Origin: Chiridota heheva
Taxonomy: Eukaryota; Echinodermata; Holothuroidea; Apodida; Chiridotidae
Direction of reading: 5' to 3'
NCBI GenBank assembly: GCA_020152595.1
Contig: JAIGNY010001673.1
Location: forward strand, 470,001-534,000
Length of the DNA: 64,000 nt
Shown: positions 12,167 through 24,670 of the stretch, one piece after another
Numbering within the stretch: the first letter of the stretch is position 1
Layout of the letters: each line of letters opens with the position of its first letter
Notes under the pieces: generated by a model
Told to the model about the DNA's origin: nothing
What the model saw: the letters and a program-made list of their open reading frames with translations, nothing else
Databases searched by the model: none
Position numbers and translations under genes: made by a program

Positions 12167-14195
12167 TTATTATGTTTAATTATTATGTTTAAAAGAAATT
12201 AAAAAATATCTTTATTTTGATGGTGAGTAGAAGCTATCTGGCAACAAATTGATAACGTCAATAAGGATGCTCCTGCGATTGATTTTTCAGACAAGATTTC
12301 CCCTGTAAATACCCTTATTCTCTGTTTCCCATAAAACAAAAAAACAAACAAAAAAATGTCTATTAATTTCCATATATCATCATATTTTTGTAATTAAAAA
12401 AAACAAACACCGGTGGGCCTAGATGTAAAATAGATGTAAAATAATCAAAATATAGTTTTGATTTTAATTTTTTTTCACTTACATCCTTTCAAGTTATCCA
12501 CATTTTATTTTCTGTTATTTCAATGGAAGAACACACTTAGCATGATATCTTTATAAATGCCATTTAAAAAGAAAAACATCCACAGCATTTTACAATCTTG
12601 TGTATAATCCTTGTATGGAATCTTAACAGCTGGTATATGCATCAAGCCTTTATACCATGCTCATATAAAGCTGTTTAAAGGAACCCCTTTCCTTTTACCA
12701 TGTTAAATCTAGCAAGAAAATCTTCATTGTGACACTATGTTCTGTCTTTGGGTAATAAAGAGCTTAAACATTTAATAGCAGGGCTTTGTTCGACCCCATA
12801 CACATCAATGCCCTAAGGCCTCTAAGAACTTCATTCCTTTCTTATGCTCCCCACATCAAACCTTCCTCTATTCATGTGGCTAACAGTTGTGTCCTTAAGT
12901 TAAGGACATTCGCACATCCAAGAGGCTACTTAGCAGCACCCTTCCTTTCCAAGACGGTTTTTAAATTTGTATAAAAGAAGCAAAAGATAGAATAAGAACA
13001 AACAGCAAATCTTCAAATGCCGAATGACATTCTCAAATAAAAAAATAATAAAAAAGGCAAAATAAGGATGTGGGTTGAACAGAAAAAAAAAAAAAAAATC
13101 AATCGCGTTAAAGAATAGAGGGTTGGATGGCGTATTTAGTTCTTTGGTTTTCTCGTTACGTGAATTCAAGTTTTGAATAGGCAGTGACACTAATGGCTGT
13201 CAGAACGTGACCTAGAAATAAGGCATTCACTGGTCCGCTATTCTTTGGGGACAGTCATTTATACCAAAAGGCTTTGATAGAATAATCAATACCCCATTCA
13301 TTCATGATGAACAAAGTTTCAAGAGACAGAATGGGATGGATTTTCAGACAAAGAAGGTTATTAATTTTCAGATTAAGGAGGGATTGTTGTAGGGGTGAGA
13401 CAAATCTGTGGTAATTTTCTAACACATTGGGCGGATAAGCCCATTTAACACATTCTTGCACAAGACGAATGGGACCAATTTGGGAGATATCAATAAATCA
13501 TTAAGAATGTGTTGGTTTGTGACGATTATATATTGAATTAATTTTGACTTTTTTCTTTCTTCAAGCAGCTGCTAAGCTTCTCCATTTAAAAACAGGTTTC
13601 GGGGTAATATTGGAGTAATTGATTTACAATGGAACAAAGAGAAATATATAATACCCGTGATTTAAATAAATATTGAGTAGATCATCATGACTCAGCAAGG
13701 TTTAGTTAGTGGCCAGGGTGGGAAGATAAAAGTGTTTTTAGAGGGGTATGATTTGAATTTTATTACAAAATAGCCCGATCATGCTCTTACCCATTAACTC
13801 TAATGGAACCCCTCCCCATGTTCTTACCCCTCAACTATAATGAAACCCCCTCCCCCCTCCTAAATCCAAAATCTCTAGGACCTGAAATATATGACTGGTG
13901 TCTCCCCTTCTCTTGGTTCAATATAGAAATCTTTGGCTGAAAGAATATTTAGGCCACACCTGTTAGGGACTGGGGGGGGGGGAGAGGGGTGCATAGTAGG
14001 CCTATAAATATATCCAAAATTGCATGGGTTAGGAATGGTAGTTTGTGAATTTCCTTCAAACAATTTAATTATTGGAAATTACAGTCATCTTTAAACACCT
14101 CCTGGGAGAGGTTCAACCATCATAAATTCTGCTGAAAAGTGTGTATGTTGAGGTGGGGAAGTACCCAATGCTCCCTCAGGTATTGTAGCATGGGA
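12167..14195. other. Single-copy-looking DNA
   Basis: There is no firm feature. Minus-strand 13255-13461 is an open frame of 68 codons ending TGA at 13255-13257. An acceptor-like tract (CGTCTTGTGCAAG) lies just inside it, and its composition is not distinct from background. Poly-A is at 13082-13098 and poly-G at 13971-13981. Confidence 0.4.
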
Positions 14196-14376
14196 GCATA
14201 GGCATAGAAACCGGGGGGCACAGGGGCCTGTTCACCTTCCCACCCCCCCCCCCCCCAAGCTGCAGTGACCTACATTGTGCCCTCCCAACTAAGTCACATT
14301 TTTTTACCATTTAAGTAGTGTTGTAGCATATCTTTGTGCCCCCCTCCAATGAAAAATATGTTTCTACTCCTATGCC
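14196..14376. mobile_element. Small TIR element, AGCATAGG family, copy 2
   Basis: The left end GAGCATAGGCATAGAAAC and the right end GTTTCTACTCCTATGCC are inverted repeats. The interior, in the opposite orientation to 5112-5266, has TGCAGTGACCTACATTGTG and TTTTTTTACCATTTAAG blocks and a poly-C run of 14. Non-coding MITE. Confidence 0.6.
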
Positions 14377-15734
14377 TGGTAGCGAATCACTGTCCACAAA
14401 ATCCATGAAAAAATTCATCCACAAAATCTGTTCTTTCTCATAATATTGTTTAAAAAGGATAAAATCCTCCCAAATAGATTTGAACTTTTCTCTCATTTTA
14501 TGTCAATAACCTAACTGAAGTTTAATAACTTCAATTTCATTGACTTTGATTAAAACATATGAACTCAGGTTGGTCATGGGTAGGGGCAATGCTCTTTTAA
14601 ACTTCACCTATTAAATAGATTTGTTCTGGGACAAAAATTGACCCACTAAACTCAGTAGAGAAAACTTTAAAAAACAAACATTTTCTTCTTCTTCTTTCAA
14701 CTGTCAGGAGTTTTAGGGCACAAAGCCCTTGCAGAGGTAATTGTGCAATACATCCCACAAAGATGAGTTTAATTGGTGGGGAGACAAAACTAAGTCCGTG
14801 GCTTGTCCCGGTTAGTAAACACCCGGGTGGTTGGTAATGATGATGTCTGGAACAGGTGGGAAGGAGAGGGTGACTGTTAATAGATCTTAAAGACTCATCC
14901 CAGTGGATACGTCACATTTTAAACATCAACACCCTTGCGTCTAACTCATATTAGTACCAATTAAATTTTCATTTGATAGCCATTTAATAGCCGGGATGGA
15001 TAAAACTTTTACTTCCATTTTTTAACCTTCCAGATCATATTTTTTTTTACTGTTGGTTTAAAGCTTATGTATTGGTTAATAATATATGTATTATAAACGT
15101 CGTGTATTTAGAACTGACAGATGATTTTGAACATATGTTTCATTCAGTATTATTCATTTTGTTTGATAGAAATCTCTTAAAACGTAACTGTTTTTACATT
15201 TGGCCTTTTGATAGCATTATGATCAATTTATTTTATTACTTGAGACGATTTGTCAGCTATATATTCGAGCTTCGGCCCCGATAAGGCGGAGCAACATTTT
15301 TTTATTCTATTTTGTTCTTTTGTTTGGTAAAATAGGAAACTATGGGATTGGAAGTTAGTAACTCATCTGGGGTTTAGGGAAAGTAGGAATTATCTTTGGA
15401 TATAGACAAATGAAAAGAACAACAGTTCACCAACTGGAAGCTTTCGCTAAATGGGAGAAATTTCTGTCTGGTAGGTGGTCTTGACCGAGAAGACATGTAA
15501 CCCATGTCATGTGACATATGATAGGCAATTGTCTGTTTATGTTTATTGATAGCTTAAAAATATAAGAACTCGTAAAAACTTTTGTCAGTTCTGAAGAAAG
15601 GAATCGAGTTGACTTACTAGGTGGTAGAAAAGCAACACTTTTGTAAAATTAATGTTTATTTTACTTTTTTATTTTTTCTTATATGTTTAATCTTGGTTGA
15701 AAAATTAATTCTTTATAACTAGGTGCATAGATTA
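14377..15734. other. Single-copy-looking DNA
   Basis: A good splice-acceptor-like tract (CTTCTTTCAACTGTCAG, ending about 14707) is followed 30 bp later by GAGGTAATT. The piece between is too short to judge. Otherwise nothing is recognised. Confidence 0.35.
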
Positions 15735-15930
15735 CAGGGGTGCAAGGGTCAACATTTACCCCCATTTTCCCATATTTATATTTTTTTAAGATGAATTTTT
15801 TGAAATGTGATTTTGTGAATTTGCTGCTCCCCATCCCATCTCCACACTTTTGGTAGGCATACATGATTTTGTGATTTTTCCAACACCCCTACACTTTTAT
15901 TAGGTAAATTGTATTTTGTTTTTACCCCCT
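15735..15930. repeat. Diverged member of CCCC...CACTTTTGGTAGGC dispersed family
   Basis: CACACTTTTGGTAGGCATA and surrounding C-rich blocks resemble the family members at 17160, 43060, 47690 and 49488. The match is weak. Confidence 0.3.
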
Positions 15931-17159
15931 CTTTTTCCTCGTTATCCTCTCCATGAAGCAATATCTTTCTCAAGGGGAACTGGTCCATCAATTTACAGTT
16001 ATTGCATACATCACCTCAGGCATATAACACACAGCTATTTCTATCACCAGTTTGCAATTTTTTTTATCCCACTAAGACACTTAACACGGATGAGTGATTT
16101 CAATCACATAAGTGCCCTGGTTATTCAGCACTGGCTTCTGTAATCTTATACACACAACTAATCTTGGGCTAATTGACTGTGGCGTGCATGGGAATGGCAG
16201 ATAAACAATTATTGTTTGGAGTGGAAACACAATACACTGAACAGGAAGTCGATTTGGTAATTGTCATACCTGAGTTTTCAGGATTAATTCGGGTGTGGGT
16301 AGGCTTAAAGAGAAACTTTTCGGCATGTCCTTTTATGATGCATTTCAGGACTTAATTTATTTGTAAACAGAAAAACCCTTTAGATAATTGCTTTATAAAG
16401 TCAGGGGAATAGCACCCTCCTTACATTTCAAAATTTTAAACAAGGAATATATGGGTTGGTGATCCCCCCTCCCCTCCCTCCACCTTCCCTCATCAAGTCT
16501 GGCTCTTTCTTCATTTATTATGATAGAAATAATTATAAGTCATCTGAAGAAATTTCACATCGTACAAAACATATTTAGCATATATTTTCTTATTTATTAA
16601 AACATTGATTCTGTCAATATAAACTTACATGGGAGTGGCCAATTTTGTTCATACACCCTCTAACAAAACGATGTCATACACCCATATTAATGTATTTCTT
16701 TATAAACTATTTCAAATTTTCAAAACTTCTAAGAAATAATTTTTCTTCGCATGGGTCTATGAATTTTTTATATATTTTTTATATTATGTTAATGATTCAA
16801 GCCCTAATAACTTAATGCTAAAGCACTTTGGAAAGATATATTAAAAGAGAATTCTAAAGAAATACATTATGTGTGCTAGCACATACAGCAAATTATGTCA
16901 TGGTATGATTTCAACACAAAATGGCAGTGCTCATGTTACAACTTCAAACTTGTATAACTTGAGAATGGAATAAGATTTTATGATTTCAGTAGTTGGTTTA
17001 TTTTTTAATTCTCTCTCGTATATCAAGCTAAAATATTTGACTTTATGTCTCCTTTAAACCTATCTGGCAACCTACAATCTCATGAAATTACTCTTCACTT
17101 TTACCTCAGTTTCCATTTATTTCATCAAATTAGATCCCTATCCAAGAATTCCCTGTATC
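15931..17159. other. Single-copy-looking DNA
   Basis: No supported gene. The 60-codon frame at 16173 is not distinctive. C/T-rich patch at 16463-16495. Confidence 0.35.
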
Positions 17160-17300
17160 AATATTCCCCATGGGCGGGTTTTGCTTACCGAATGTGGAGG
17201 GGCAAATTCAAAAGTGGGTGGGGAGGGGGAAACCACAAAATTATGCTAAAATGAAGAAAAATAACCATACAAAAAAATTGCCCCCCCTGCCCTCCTCAAA
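17160..17300 (-). repeat. Dispersed repeat (GGGCGGGTTTTGCTTACC family), copy
   Basis: It shares the order GGGCGGGxTTTGC, then GGGGGAAACCACAAAATTATGC, then a C-rich end with 43060-43230, 47690-47880 and 49488-49622 (some inverted). It is short, C/G-rich at both ends and non-coding. It may be a MITE. Confidence 0.5.
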
Positions 17301-17623
17301 TCCCGACTGTGATATTCTCCCCTCCCGATTTCTCCTTTATTTCCTGGGAGGGAATGTTTTACATATTCTGCAATAAAATCCCCCCTCACCATCTGAGTAT
17401 AAACAGTCAATAAAACCAGTTATCAATGGCTTAGTGGAAAATGGTACCAAGGTAAACATTTCAAGGACAAAAAAAAAATCCTTTTGTGGAATATCATAAT
17501 TTGTTTTATGGTCATTCATGACTATTTCATTATCTAATTGAGTTCCTTAATTGTTTTAGAGGGTGCTGTAAACATAAAACGATGTTTTTAAATTCATTTT
17601 TATGACACCCAGTGCCAAATCAA

Positions 17624-17801
17624 TTATCTCTCTCTCTCTTTGGTATCCTCAAATAAGTCTGTGTGCCCAGAAATTAACCTCTTTATAATATACCAATTCT
17701 TCTCCTTGTGGAAGTCATCTATCACCACCATATTTTCAGTGGCACAAGATACCATGCGGGTACCCTTGTCCATCACCATTGTCCGGAATATCAGGTTCAT
17801 C
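17624..17801 (-). CDS. Candidate 3'-terminal exon, unrecognised protein
   Basis: On the minus strand an acceptor-like tract (AATGTCCCTATCCCAAG, ending 17802) is followed by an open frame of 58 codons from ATG 17800-17798 to TAA 17626-17624. It starts MNLIFRTMVMDKGTRM and includes NMVVIDDFHKEKNWYI and a final FEDTKERER. About 57% of third codon positions are G or C, against an AT-rich background, which favours real coding. No donor site is seen, so it would be a last exon. The last residues come from a GA microsatellite. The function is unknown, and chance cannot be excluded because the frame is short. Confidence 0.28.
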
Positions 17802-18067
17802 CTTGGGATAGGGACATTGAAGTTTCATCACATCCTACCAGGTATATGTTGTCAGAGGACAAGCTATAATTTCCTTTTATCACCCCATCTTCAAGAAGAT
17901 ATCAAAAAGAGGGTATTATCCGAATGACATTTTCTTTGTTAAAGAGCTTGTTGTTCTACTGTTAAATTATTGGGGTACTTGTTGCTATTCCCCAGACAAA
18001 GTGTGGAATAAGCAGTTGGTTAGCAATAAACAATAAGTGTGCCATAAATTTTAGTGTGAAGTCTGAC

Positions 18068-18375
18068 TGGAGCAGTACTGGAGGGGAGTGAGAGGAATGT
18101 ATTGGGTGGGGGTGACTGGGTTGGGGGGGAGGTAACTGGGCTGGGAGGGGGAGGTAACTGGGCTGGGAGGGGAGGTGACTGGGTTGGGAGGGGAGGTAAC
18201 CGAGTTGGAAGAGGAGAGAAATAGGTTGTGAATGGAGGGAACAGGTTGTGAGGGGAGTTGAATGGGTTGGGAGGGGAGGGGACTGAGTTGGGAGGGAAGA
18301 GAATTGATTGTGAGGGAGGGCAATCAGCTGTGAAAGGGGATTGGGAAGGGAGATAGTAGGTTGGGAGGGGGAGTA
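18068..18375 (+). repeat. G-rich minisatellite (GGGAGGGGAGGTAACTGGG-like)
   Basis: Irregular units of about 20-24 bp built from CTGGGxTGGGAGGGGAGG, first regular, then decaying into TTGTGAGGGGA forms. Four or more G-runs per 30 bp make the + strand a G-quadruplex candidate. The opposite-strand Pro/Ser open frame is a by-product. Confidence 0.85.
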
Positions 18376-18551
18376 GATATTTCGAAAATATAAGTGAGCA
18401 AGAAAAACAAAAATATTATTCAGGGTGAAGCAAAGTGGGTTGTAAAGTTGTTGATGACATTAATTTTCTTTGAAACTTTGCTATCACAAAAATCTGAACA
18501 TGGATGTTTATGCACACAAGAAAGATTATGCCTTTGCTTTAATCTGAAAAT

Positions 18552-19636
18552 TTAAAGGATTAGTTCAGTGGTCAAGGATGTCCATCTTATATGAAAGAGG
18601 ACTGCAAAAGAAACAAAATGGTGCAGAAAGCGTTCAAAAATCTTATTCTGTTAAGGAGATATTCAAGTTTAAAGCTCTTGTCTTATCTGTATAGAAATAA
18701 CTGGTGTAGTAAGTCTACTATGGAAAGTTGGCATCTTCATCCTCACATTCTTAACACTAGGTTTGTTTAATTTTTTCACTATTTGAATCATTATTCCTCA
18801 AGCTTTCTTCAGGTGGTATATTATAAATACCCTTCCTAGACTCAGTTTTACTACTTTTTTGACACAATCTCATGGTTTTTCAAAGAGGGAGGCTCGTCTC
18901 AGTAAAATACGGTAAAAATGGGTGATACTTTATTTTGACGTCACTTCCGATTGTGAAGGCAAGATCCGATTCTCTGTCTGTTTGTACCACACAGTACAGC
19001 CAGACACTAGCATGTACGTTGTGTGTGCAGAATTATATATACAGTGCATTACGTTACTGTGGCGAGAAACTTATTTGTTTTTTTTAATGCTTTTTTGTCA
19101 GAAAGCGAAAGTGAAATTTTAGTATTATAATACTACAATGATAGTCACCAAATAAAAATTACTGAGAAAAAAAAGAAGAAGATGAAAGCAAAAAGTCAAA
19201 ATAAACGATTCTACCGGGGCTTGAACTCACGGCATGATTTGAAAAAATGCTGCAAGCATCTGGGCTATCTCGTGTGGTGACCTTCAAGGCGTTTTAAATA
19301 ACTATATACCTTGCAATCGCGCAGTAAAATTTCAACCAATCAAAAAATTTGAAAGGAATTCTAAATATTGTGCACATATGACGATATCGCCTCTTTAAGC
19401 TACAAGATCATGGGACAAAATATGATAGAATACATAAAGACTATGAGCAATCTGAGGCTATGACATCACAACTAGTCTGATGTCAGTCATTTTTCTACAC
19501 AAATGATACCAAACTCTAAGCTAAGATATCTTCTTAATGGAATCAGATTTTTAAATGCTTTCTTCACTATTTTGTTTCTTTTGAAGTCCACTTTCATACA
19601 AGATAGACTTGCTCGACCTCTGAACTAATCCTTTAA
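18552..19636. mobile_element. Fold-back MITE (AAAGGATTAGTTCAG family), host of a nested element
   Basis: It begins TTAAAGGATTAGTTCAGTGG and ends with the inverse ACTAATCCTTTAA. The inverted arms are about 120 bp, and the inner arm has CTTATTCTGTTAAGGAGATA. TTAA at both ends is compatible with a TTAA target site. Standard family length here is about 550 bp. This copy is 1.08 kb because a second element (18883-19398) sits in the middle. No coding frame. At least nine relatives occur in the window. Confidence 0.75.
18883..19398 (-). mobile_element. tRNA-headed SINE nested in the MITE
   Basis: Termini are AAAGAGGGAGGCTCGTCTC and CGCCTCTTTAAG. On the minus strand a tRNA-like region (19208-19282) has a box A-like GATAGCCCAGATGC and a box B GAGTTCAAGCC. 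The body has GGAAGTGACGTCA and a GCACACACAACGTAC block. It matches the copies at 29640-30122 (plus) and 61781-62258. The TTAAAGAGG ends at both sides are unusual for a classical SINE, so it may be a composite. Confidence 0.6.
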
Positions 19637-20904
19637 GATCACGATTCGCAATAATTGAACATTTTACAATAAAATCTTGATGCAGAGAAAATTGATGATT
19701 GATTATGCATCCAAATTTAGATCTTTGATTAAGTAAATGTTATTTATAAATAGACTAGGAAAAAAATCTGTTTCTGGCGGTTATAATCGCGTAAAAAATG
19801 TGAATTTACGGAAGAAAGTTTTGCTTGTTTTAGATTTCTTGAGCAAACAACAGTATATATGGTAAATATGTGCTATAAAAACGTCCCCCATGTAATTGTG
19901 CGATGAATGGGAATATTCTCGACATTATTCAGAAGTGTTGGAAATTTTATGATTAATTCCAATATAACTTTAAGACTGAAAGTTAAGAAGTGGAATTTTT
20001 GACAACTTTCAAATTTCCAGGGCGGATTTGTATTAAAATTTACTTGCCCGTTTATACACCACAAAGTTTTATATAATAATTACAACATACTAAAGTATTT
20101 AGATTCATCGAACTTGAAAGCGGGCCGCAATGAGTGGTGTCATGTACATTGTTCTACATTGGTATCATATGCTTGCAGTTTGCACGTGACAGATGGAGCC
20201 ATTTGTGTTTTTCTGAATAAAGACAGTCGGTGCTTCTAACGATTTTTTTGATGTTGACTCATCAAAGCGGAATTATGAATACGGCATTTAATCTTTATCA
20301 AATAGTAATAAAATTGTAGCTTCATACTCAACTTAACTTAGCAACTAAAGCATATTCTTTGTTTTGGGCATAAACATCCAGTTTATATCCAAATCCTTGA
20401 AAGCTGGCAAATAAAGATAAAAAACACACAATAGAAATAGGAGATATAAAAAGACAATGCCTTCTGTTATTAAAAGATAACAGGTTATTTGAAAAGATAG
20501 TAAATTTGTTGTCACAAAAGCTGGATTAATTGAAAAATAAGATGATGTTTGTGGAAACGGGTGTTTAACTTTGATAATTGTTGTGCTTTACAAAATGGGT
20601 ATCTAATAAAAAAATTGATGGAGACATATAGTTGTAGGGTTTGATTAGATTGTTCCGGTTGAGCGGAATTAACGGCATATGAGGTCTGCTTTGATGATCC
20701 AGCCTTATTATACCTTCCTAAAAAAACAAAATTGGATTATCAAAAAATCTTCAGGTTCAAAAGTTGTCCAACGCCCTTATTCTGGAATAACTTCAAAATA
20801 CTAAAGGAATACAATTCAATGTGGTAGATTGCTAAACATAAAGTTTTAAATGCAAGGTATCATGTTAATGTGGAAATAAAAATACATGTGCTACAATTAA
20901 TCCA
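19637..20904. other. Single-copy-looking AT-rich DNA
   Basis: No gene signal and no tandem repeats. Stop codons are dense in all frames. Confidence 0.4.
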
Positions 20905-21055
20905 ACATTTCTGATAGGTCGAAATATCTACACACTCACTGACAAGCCAATTAATTACCGCTGCAGTAGTGACGTTACTTAGTATGATTGGATGTATTAG
21001 TGAAGGTCAATTTTTTTTTCTTGAGACAGGTTCCCTCTTTAAGTTATGAATAAGT
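20905..21055 (-). mobile_element. Short fragment of the CCTCTTTAA SINE family
   Basis: TTTCTGATAGGTCGAAATAT and CTTGAGACAGGTTCCCTC correspond to the two ends of the family. The middle, including the tRNA head, is missing. Confidence 0.45.
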
Positions 21056-21073
21056 AGTGGAAGTCTTTAGATA

Positions 21074-21292
21074 TTAAAGGATTAGTTCAGGGGTCAAGCA
21101 AGTCGATCTTATATAAAGGAAATTTAAAAAAAAAAAAAAAAAAAAATGGTGAAGAAAGCATTCAAAAATCTTATTCCGTTAAGGAGATATTCAAATTTAA
21201 AGCTCTAGCTGTCTTATCTGTGTGGAAATGACTGGTGTTGTAAGTCTACCATGAAAAGTTGGCATTGTTATCCTCACATTCTCAACAATTGT
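21074..21292 (+). mobile_element. Fold-back MITE, 5' half
   Basis: It starts TTAAAGGATTAGTTCAGGGG and keeps the inner arm to GGAGATATTCAAATTTAAAG, then CACATTCTCAACAATTG. The 3' inverted arm is absent. It contains a 26-bp poly-A run. Confidence 0.7.
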
Positions 21293-21544
21293 TGATGTAT
21301 GTCGAAGAAACTTTTTGTTGCCCAAATTGTAAAAACTATGCTAATGAAAATGGACAAATTGAATGCCATGGATCACAGCTGACCCTCTGGAGATTTCTTC
21401 AGGGCCTGGGCAAGTTCTCATGTCCCTCACTTTCAAAAATGTTCTGCCATCTTTGCATACACAGTCCAAATTTCATTTTCTGTCTGGTATTCCATTAATG
21501 AAGTATACTATGTCCCTTCCTTGTGCAACAATTCACTTACCCTT

Positions 21545-23553
21545 CCTCCTCTATCTCCCACCACCTCCTCTATCTCCCACCACCTCCTCTATCTCCCACC
21601 ACCTCCTCTATCTCCCACCACCTCCTCTATCTCCCACCACCTCCTCTATCTCCCACCACCTCCTCTATCTCCCACCACCTCCCTCTCCCACCACCTCCTC
21701 TCCCACCACCTCCTCTATCTCCCACCACCTCCTCTATCTCCCACCACCTCCCACCTCCTCTATCTCCCATCTCCCACCACCTCCTCTATCTCCCACCACC
21801 TCCTCTCCCCACCACCTCCTCTATCTCCCACCACCTCCTCTATCTCCCACCACCTCCTCATCTCCCACCACCTCCTCTATCTCCCACCACCTCCTCTATC
21901 TCCCACCACCTCCTCTATCTCCCACCACCTCCTCTATCTCCCACCACCTCCTCTATCTCCCACCACCTCCTCTATCTCCCACCACCTCCTCTATCTCCCA
22001 CCACCTCCTCTATCTCCCACCACCTCCTCTATCTCCCCACCACCTCCTCTATCTCCCACCACCTCCTCTATCTCCCACCACCTCCTCTATCTCCCACCAC
22101 CTCCTCTATCTCCCACCACCTCCTCTATCTCCCACCACCTCCTCTATCTCCCACCACCTCCTCTATCTCCCACCACCTCCTCTATCTCCCACCACCTCCT
22201 CTATCTCCCACCACCTCCTCTATCTCCCACCACCTCCTCTATCTCCCACCACCTCCTCTATCTCCCACCACCTCCTCTATCTCCCACCACCTCCTCTATC
22301 TCCCACCACCTCCTCTATCTCCCACCACCTCCTCTATCTCCCACCACCTCCTCTATCTCCCACCACCTCCTCTATCTCCCACCACCTCCTCTATCTCCCA
22401 CCACCTCCTCTATCTCCCACCACCTCCTCTATCTCCCACCACCTCCTCTATCTCCCACCACCTCCTCTATCTCCCACCACCTCCTCTATCTCCCACCACC
22501 TCCTCTATCTCCCACCACCACCTCTATCTCCCACCACCTCCTCTCCCACCACCTCCTCTATCTCCCACCACCTCCTCTATCTCCCACCACCTCCTCTATC
22601 TCCCACCACCTCCTCTATCTCCCACCACCTCCTCTATCTCCCACCACCTCCTCTATCTCCCACCACCTCCTCTATCTCCCACCACCTCCTCTATCTCCAC
22701 CACCTCCTCTATCTCCCACCACCTCCTCTCCCACCACCTCCTCTATCTCCCACCACCTCCTCTATCTCCCACCACCTCCTCTATCTCCCACCACCTCCTC
22801 TATCTCCCACCACCTCCTCTATCTCCCACCACCTCCTCTATCTCCACCACCTCCTCTATCTCCCACCACCTCCTCTATCTCCCACCACCTCCTCTATCTC
22901 CCACCACCTCCTCTATCTCCCACCACCTCCTCTATCTCCCACCACCTCCTCTATCTCCCACCACCTCCTCTATCTCCCACCACCTCCTCTATCTCCCACC
23001 ACCTCCTCTATCTCCCACCACCTCCTCTATCTCCCACCACCTCCTCTATCTCCCACCACCTCCTCTATCTCCCACCACCTCCTCTATCTCCCACCACCTC
23101 CTCTATCTCCCACCACCTCCTCTATCTCCCACCACCTCCTCTATCTCCCACCACCTCCTCTATCTCCCACCACCTCCTCTATCTCCCATCTCCCACCACC
23201 TCTATCTCCCACCACCTCCTCTATCTCCCACCACCTCCTCTATCTCCCACCACCTCCTCTATCTCCCACCACCTCCTCTATCTCCCACCACCTCCTCTAT
23301 CTCCCCACCACCTCCTCTATCTCCCACCACCTCCCATCTCCCACCACCTCCTCTATCTCCCACCACCTCCTCTATCTCCCACCACCTCCTCTATCTCCCA
23401 CCACCTCCTCTATCTCCCACCACCTCCTCTATCTCCCACCACCTCCTCTATCTCCCACCACCTCCTCTATCTCCCACCACCTCCTCTATCTCCCACCACC
23501 TCCTCTATCTCCCACCACCTCCTCTATCTCCCACCACCTCCTCTATCTCCCAC
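21545..23553 (+). repeat. 19-bp pyrimidine-rich satellite, about 106 units
   Basis: The unit is CTATCTCCCACCACCTCCT, repeated for about 2.0 kb with near identity. Variants are deletion of the CTAT part (for example 21685-21710, 22540), single C insertions (CTCCCCACC at 22035 and 23301), and CCATCTCCC joints at 21766, 23187 and 23333. 19 is not divisible by 3 and the unit has no stop, so all three plus frames stay open for 726-748 codons with a 19-residue repeat. These are not genes. The minus strand is G-rich (GGTGGTGGGAG). Confidence 0.97.
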
Positions 23554-24279
23554 CCACACACCTTTATTAATCTTCAGGGGGGTTCAAGGGTATTCGCTAT
23601 GCGGAAGCCTCTCTCTTATCACAAAACAACCAGTGCAAATAAAAAACAAAAATGTATTGCATTTACCCTCAGTCCACAGCAATGTGAGGTCATGCCATTG
23701 ACATTAAGGAAGTTGGACAGAACAAGATATTTTCATTGTCAAATGAGCGATATTTGTCACAATTCATGACCTTAACTTCACTTTAAGAATTAATGAGCCC
23801 CTCTCAGCTCTCATCCAAAGGCGTGATTATCAACAGCATTAAGTAATTGTTTTAAATCTCATGTCTATTCATAAAATATGATATGGAACAAAAGAACAAT
23901 ATTTTTCTCATTTCTTTGAAGGTCAACAATAAAAAAAAGTCTTGGTAGAAGTTTTAATTGTGGCTGTTCCTTTGCTCATTTTTCGTTGTTTACTCTCACC
24001 TCTTGTAAGGTCCTTCTTTGCTACAGGGGGTGTAAATATGACCAAGAAGTAATTAGAAGATAGTGACTTGCCTGGAGCTAACAAACAAGGCAATTATACC
24101 CAAAACAAAAGGTTCTCAATTATAGTACTGATTTTAATTTAGAGTGGCTGATAAGGAGTCTAACCTTGAGGAGAGATAATAAGTTGCAAACAAATGTAGT
24201 ATTGAATTTGATGGACAGTTTTAGCGGGAGTGTGATGACCCTTTAGAGGGTTTTATAGGGGCTCCTAACTTTTTTGATC
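23554..24279. other. Spacer
   Basis: Frames from the satellite run on to 23769 without recognisable protein similarity. No other feature. Confidence 0.4.
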
Positions 24280-24490
24280 TTAAAGGAATAGTTCAGTGGT
24301 CAAGCAAGTCCATCTTACATGAAAGTGGACTGCAAAAGAAACAAAATGGTGAAAAAAGCATTGCAAAATCTTATTCTGTTAAGGAGATATTCAAGTTTAA
24401 AGTTTGTTATCATTTCTGTAGATAGGACTGAAATTAGACTAGTTGTGATGTCACAGCCTCAGATTCCTCAAAGTCTGTATGTATTTTAAA
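24280..24490 (+). mobile_element. Fold-back MITE, 5' half
   Basis: TTAAAGGAATAGTTCAGTGG, then the family arm (TTCTGTTAAGGAGATATTC), then the CTAGTTGTGATGTCACAGCC core. The right half is missing. The sequence after it is unrelated. Confidence 0.7.
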
Positions 24491-24670
24491 GAAAGATGAT
24501 ATCGATAACACATGTAGGCCCCTATGTTCGGTCTGGCGGATGTGTGGTCGATAACATCGCATATTTCTCGCGATCAATAAGGAAAATTGAGAACCGGAAG
24601 TGACGTTACAGGCAAAGCGGTGTTCACTTCTGAATTTATGTATGGGACGATACCTTTCCTTTAATAATAT

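Noticed and set aside
13255..13461. 68-codon minus-strand frame with an acceptor-like tract
   Set aside because: About 35% G/C at third positions, no upstream exon and no recognised family.
14690..14740. Strong acceptor followed by a donor 30 bp later (micro-exon)
   Set aside because: Too short to support by sequence alone, with no neighbouring exon.
21363..23769. Three overlapping open frames of 726-748 codons
   Set aside because: They are the three phases of a 19-bp stop-free satellite. The encoded repeat is a by-product and the ATGs lie in unrelated flanks.
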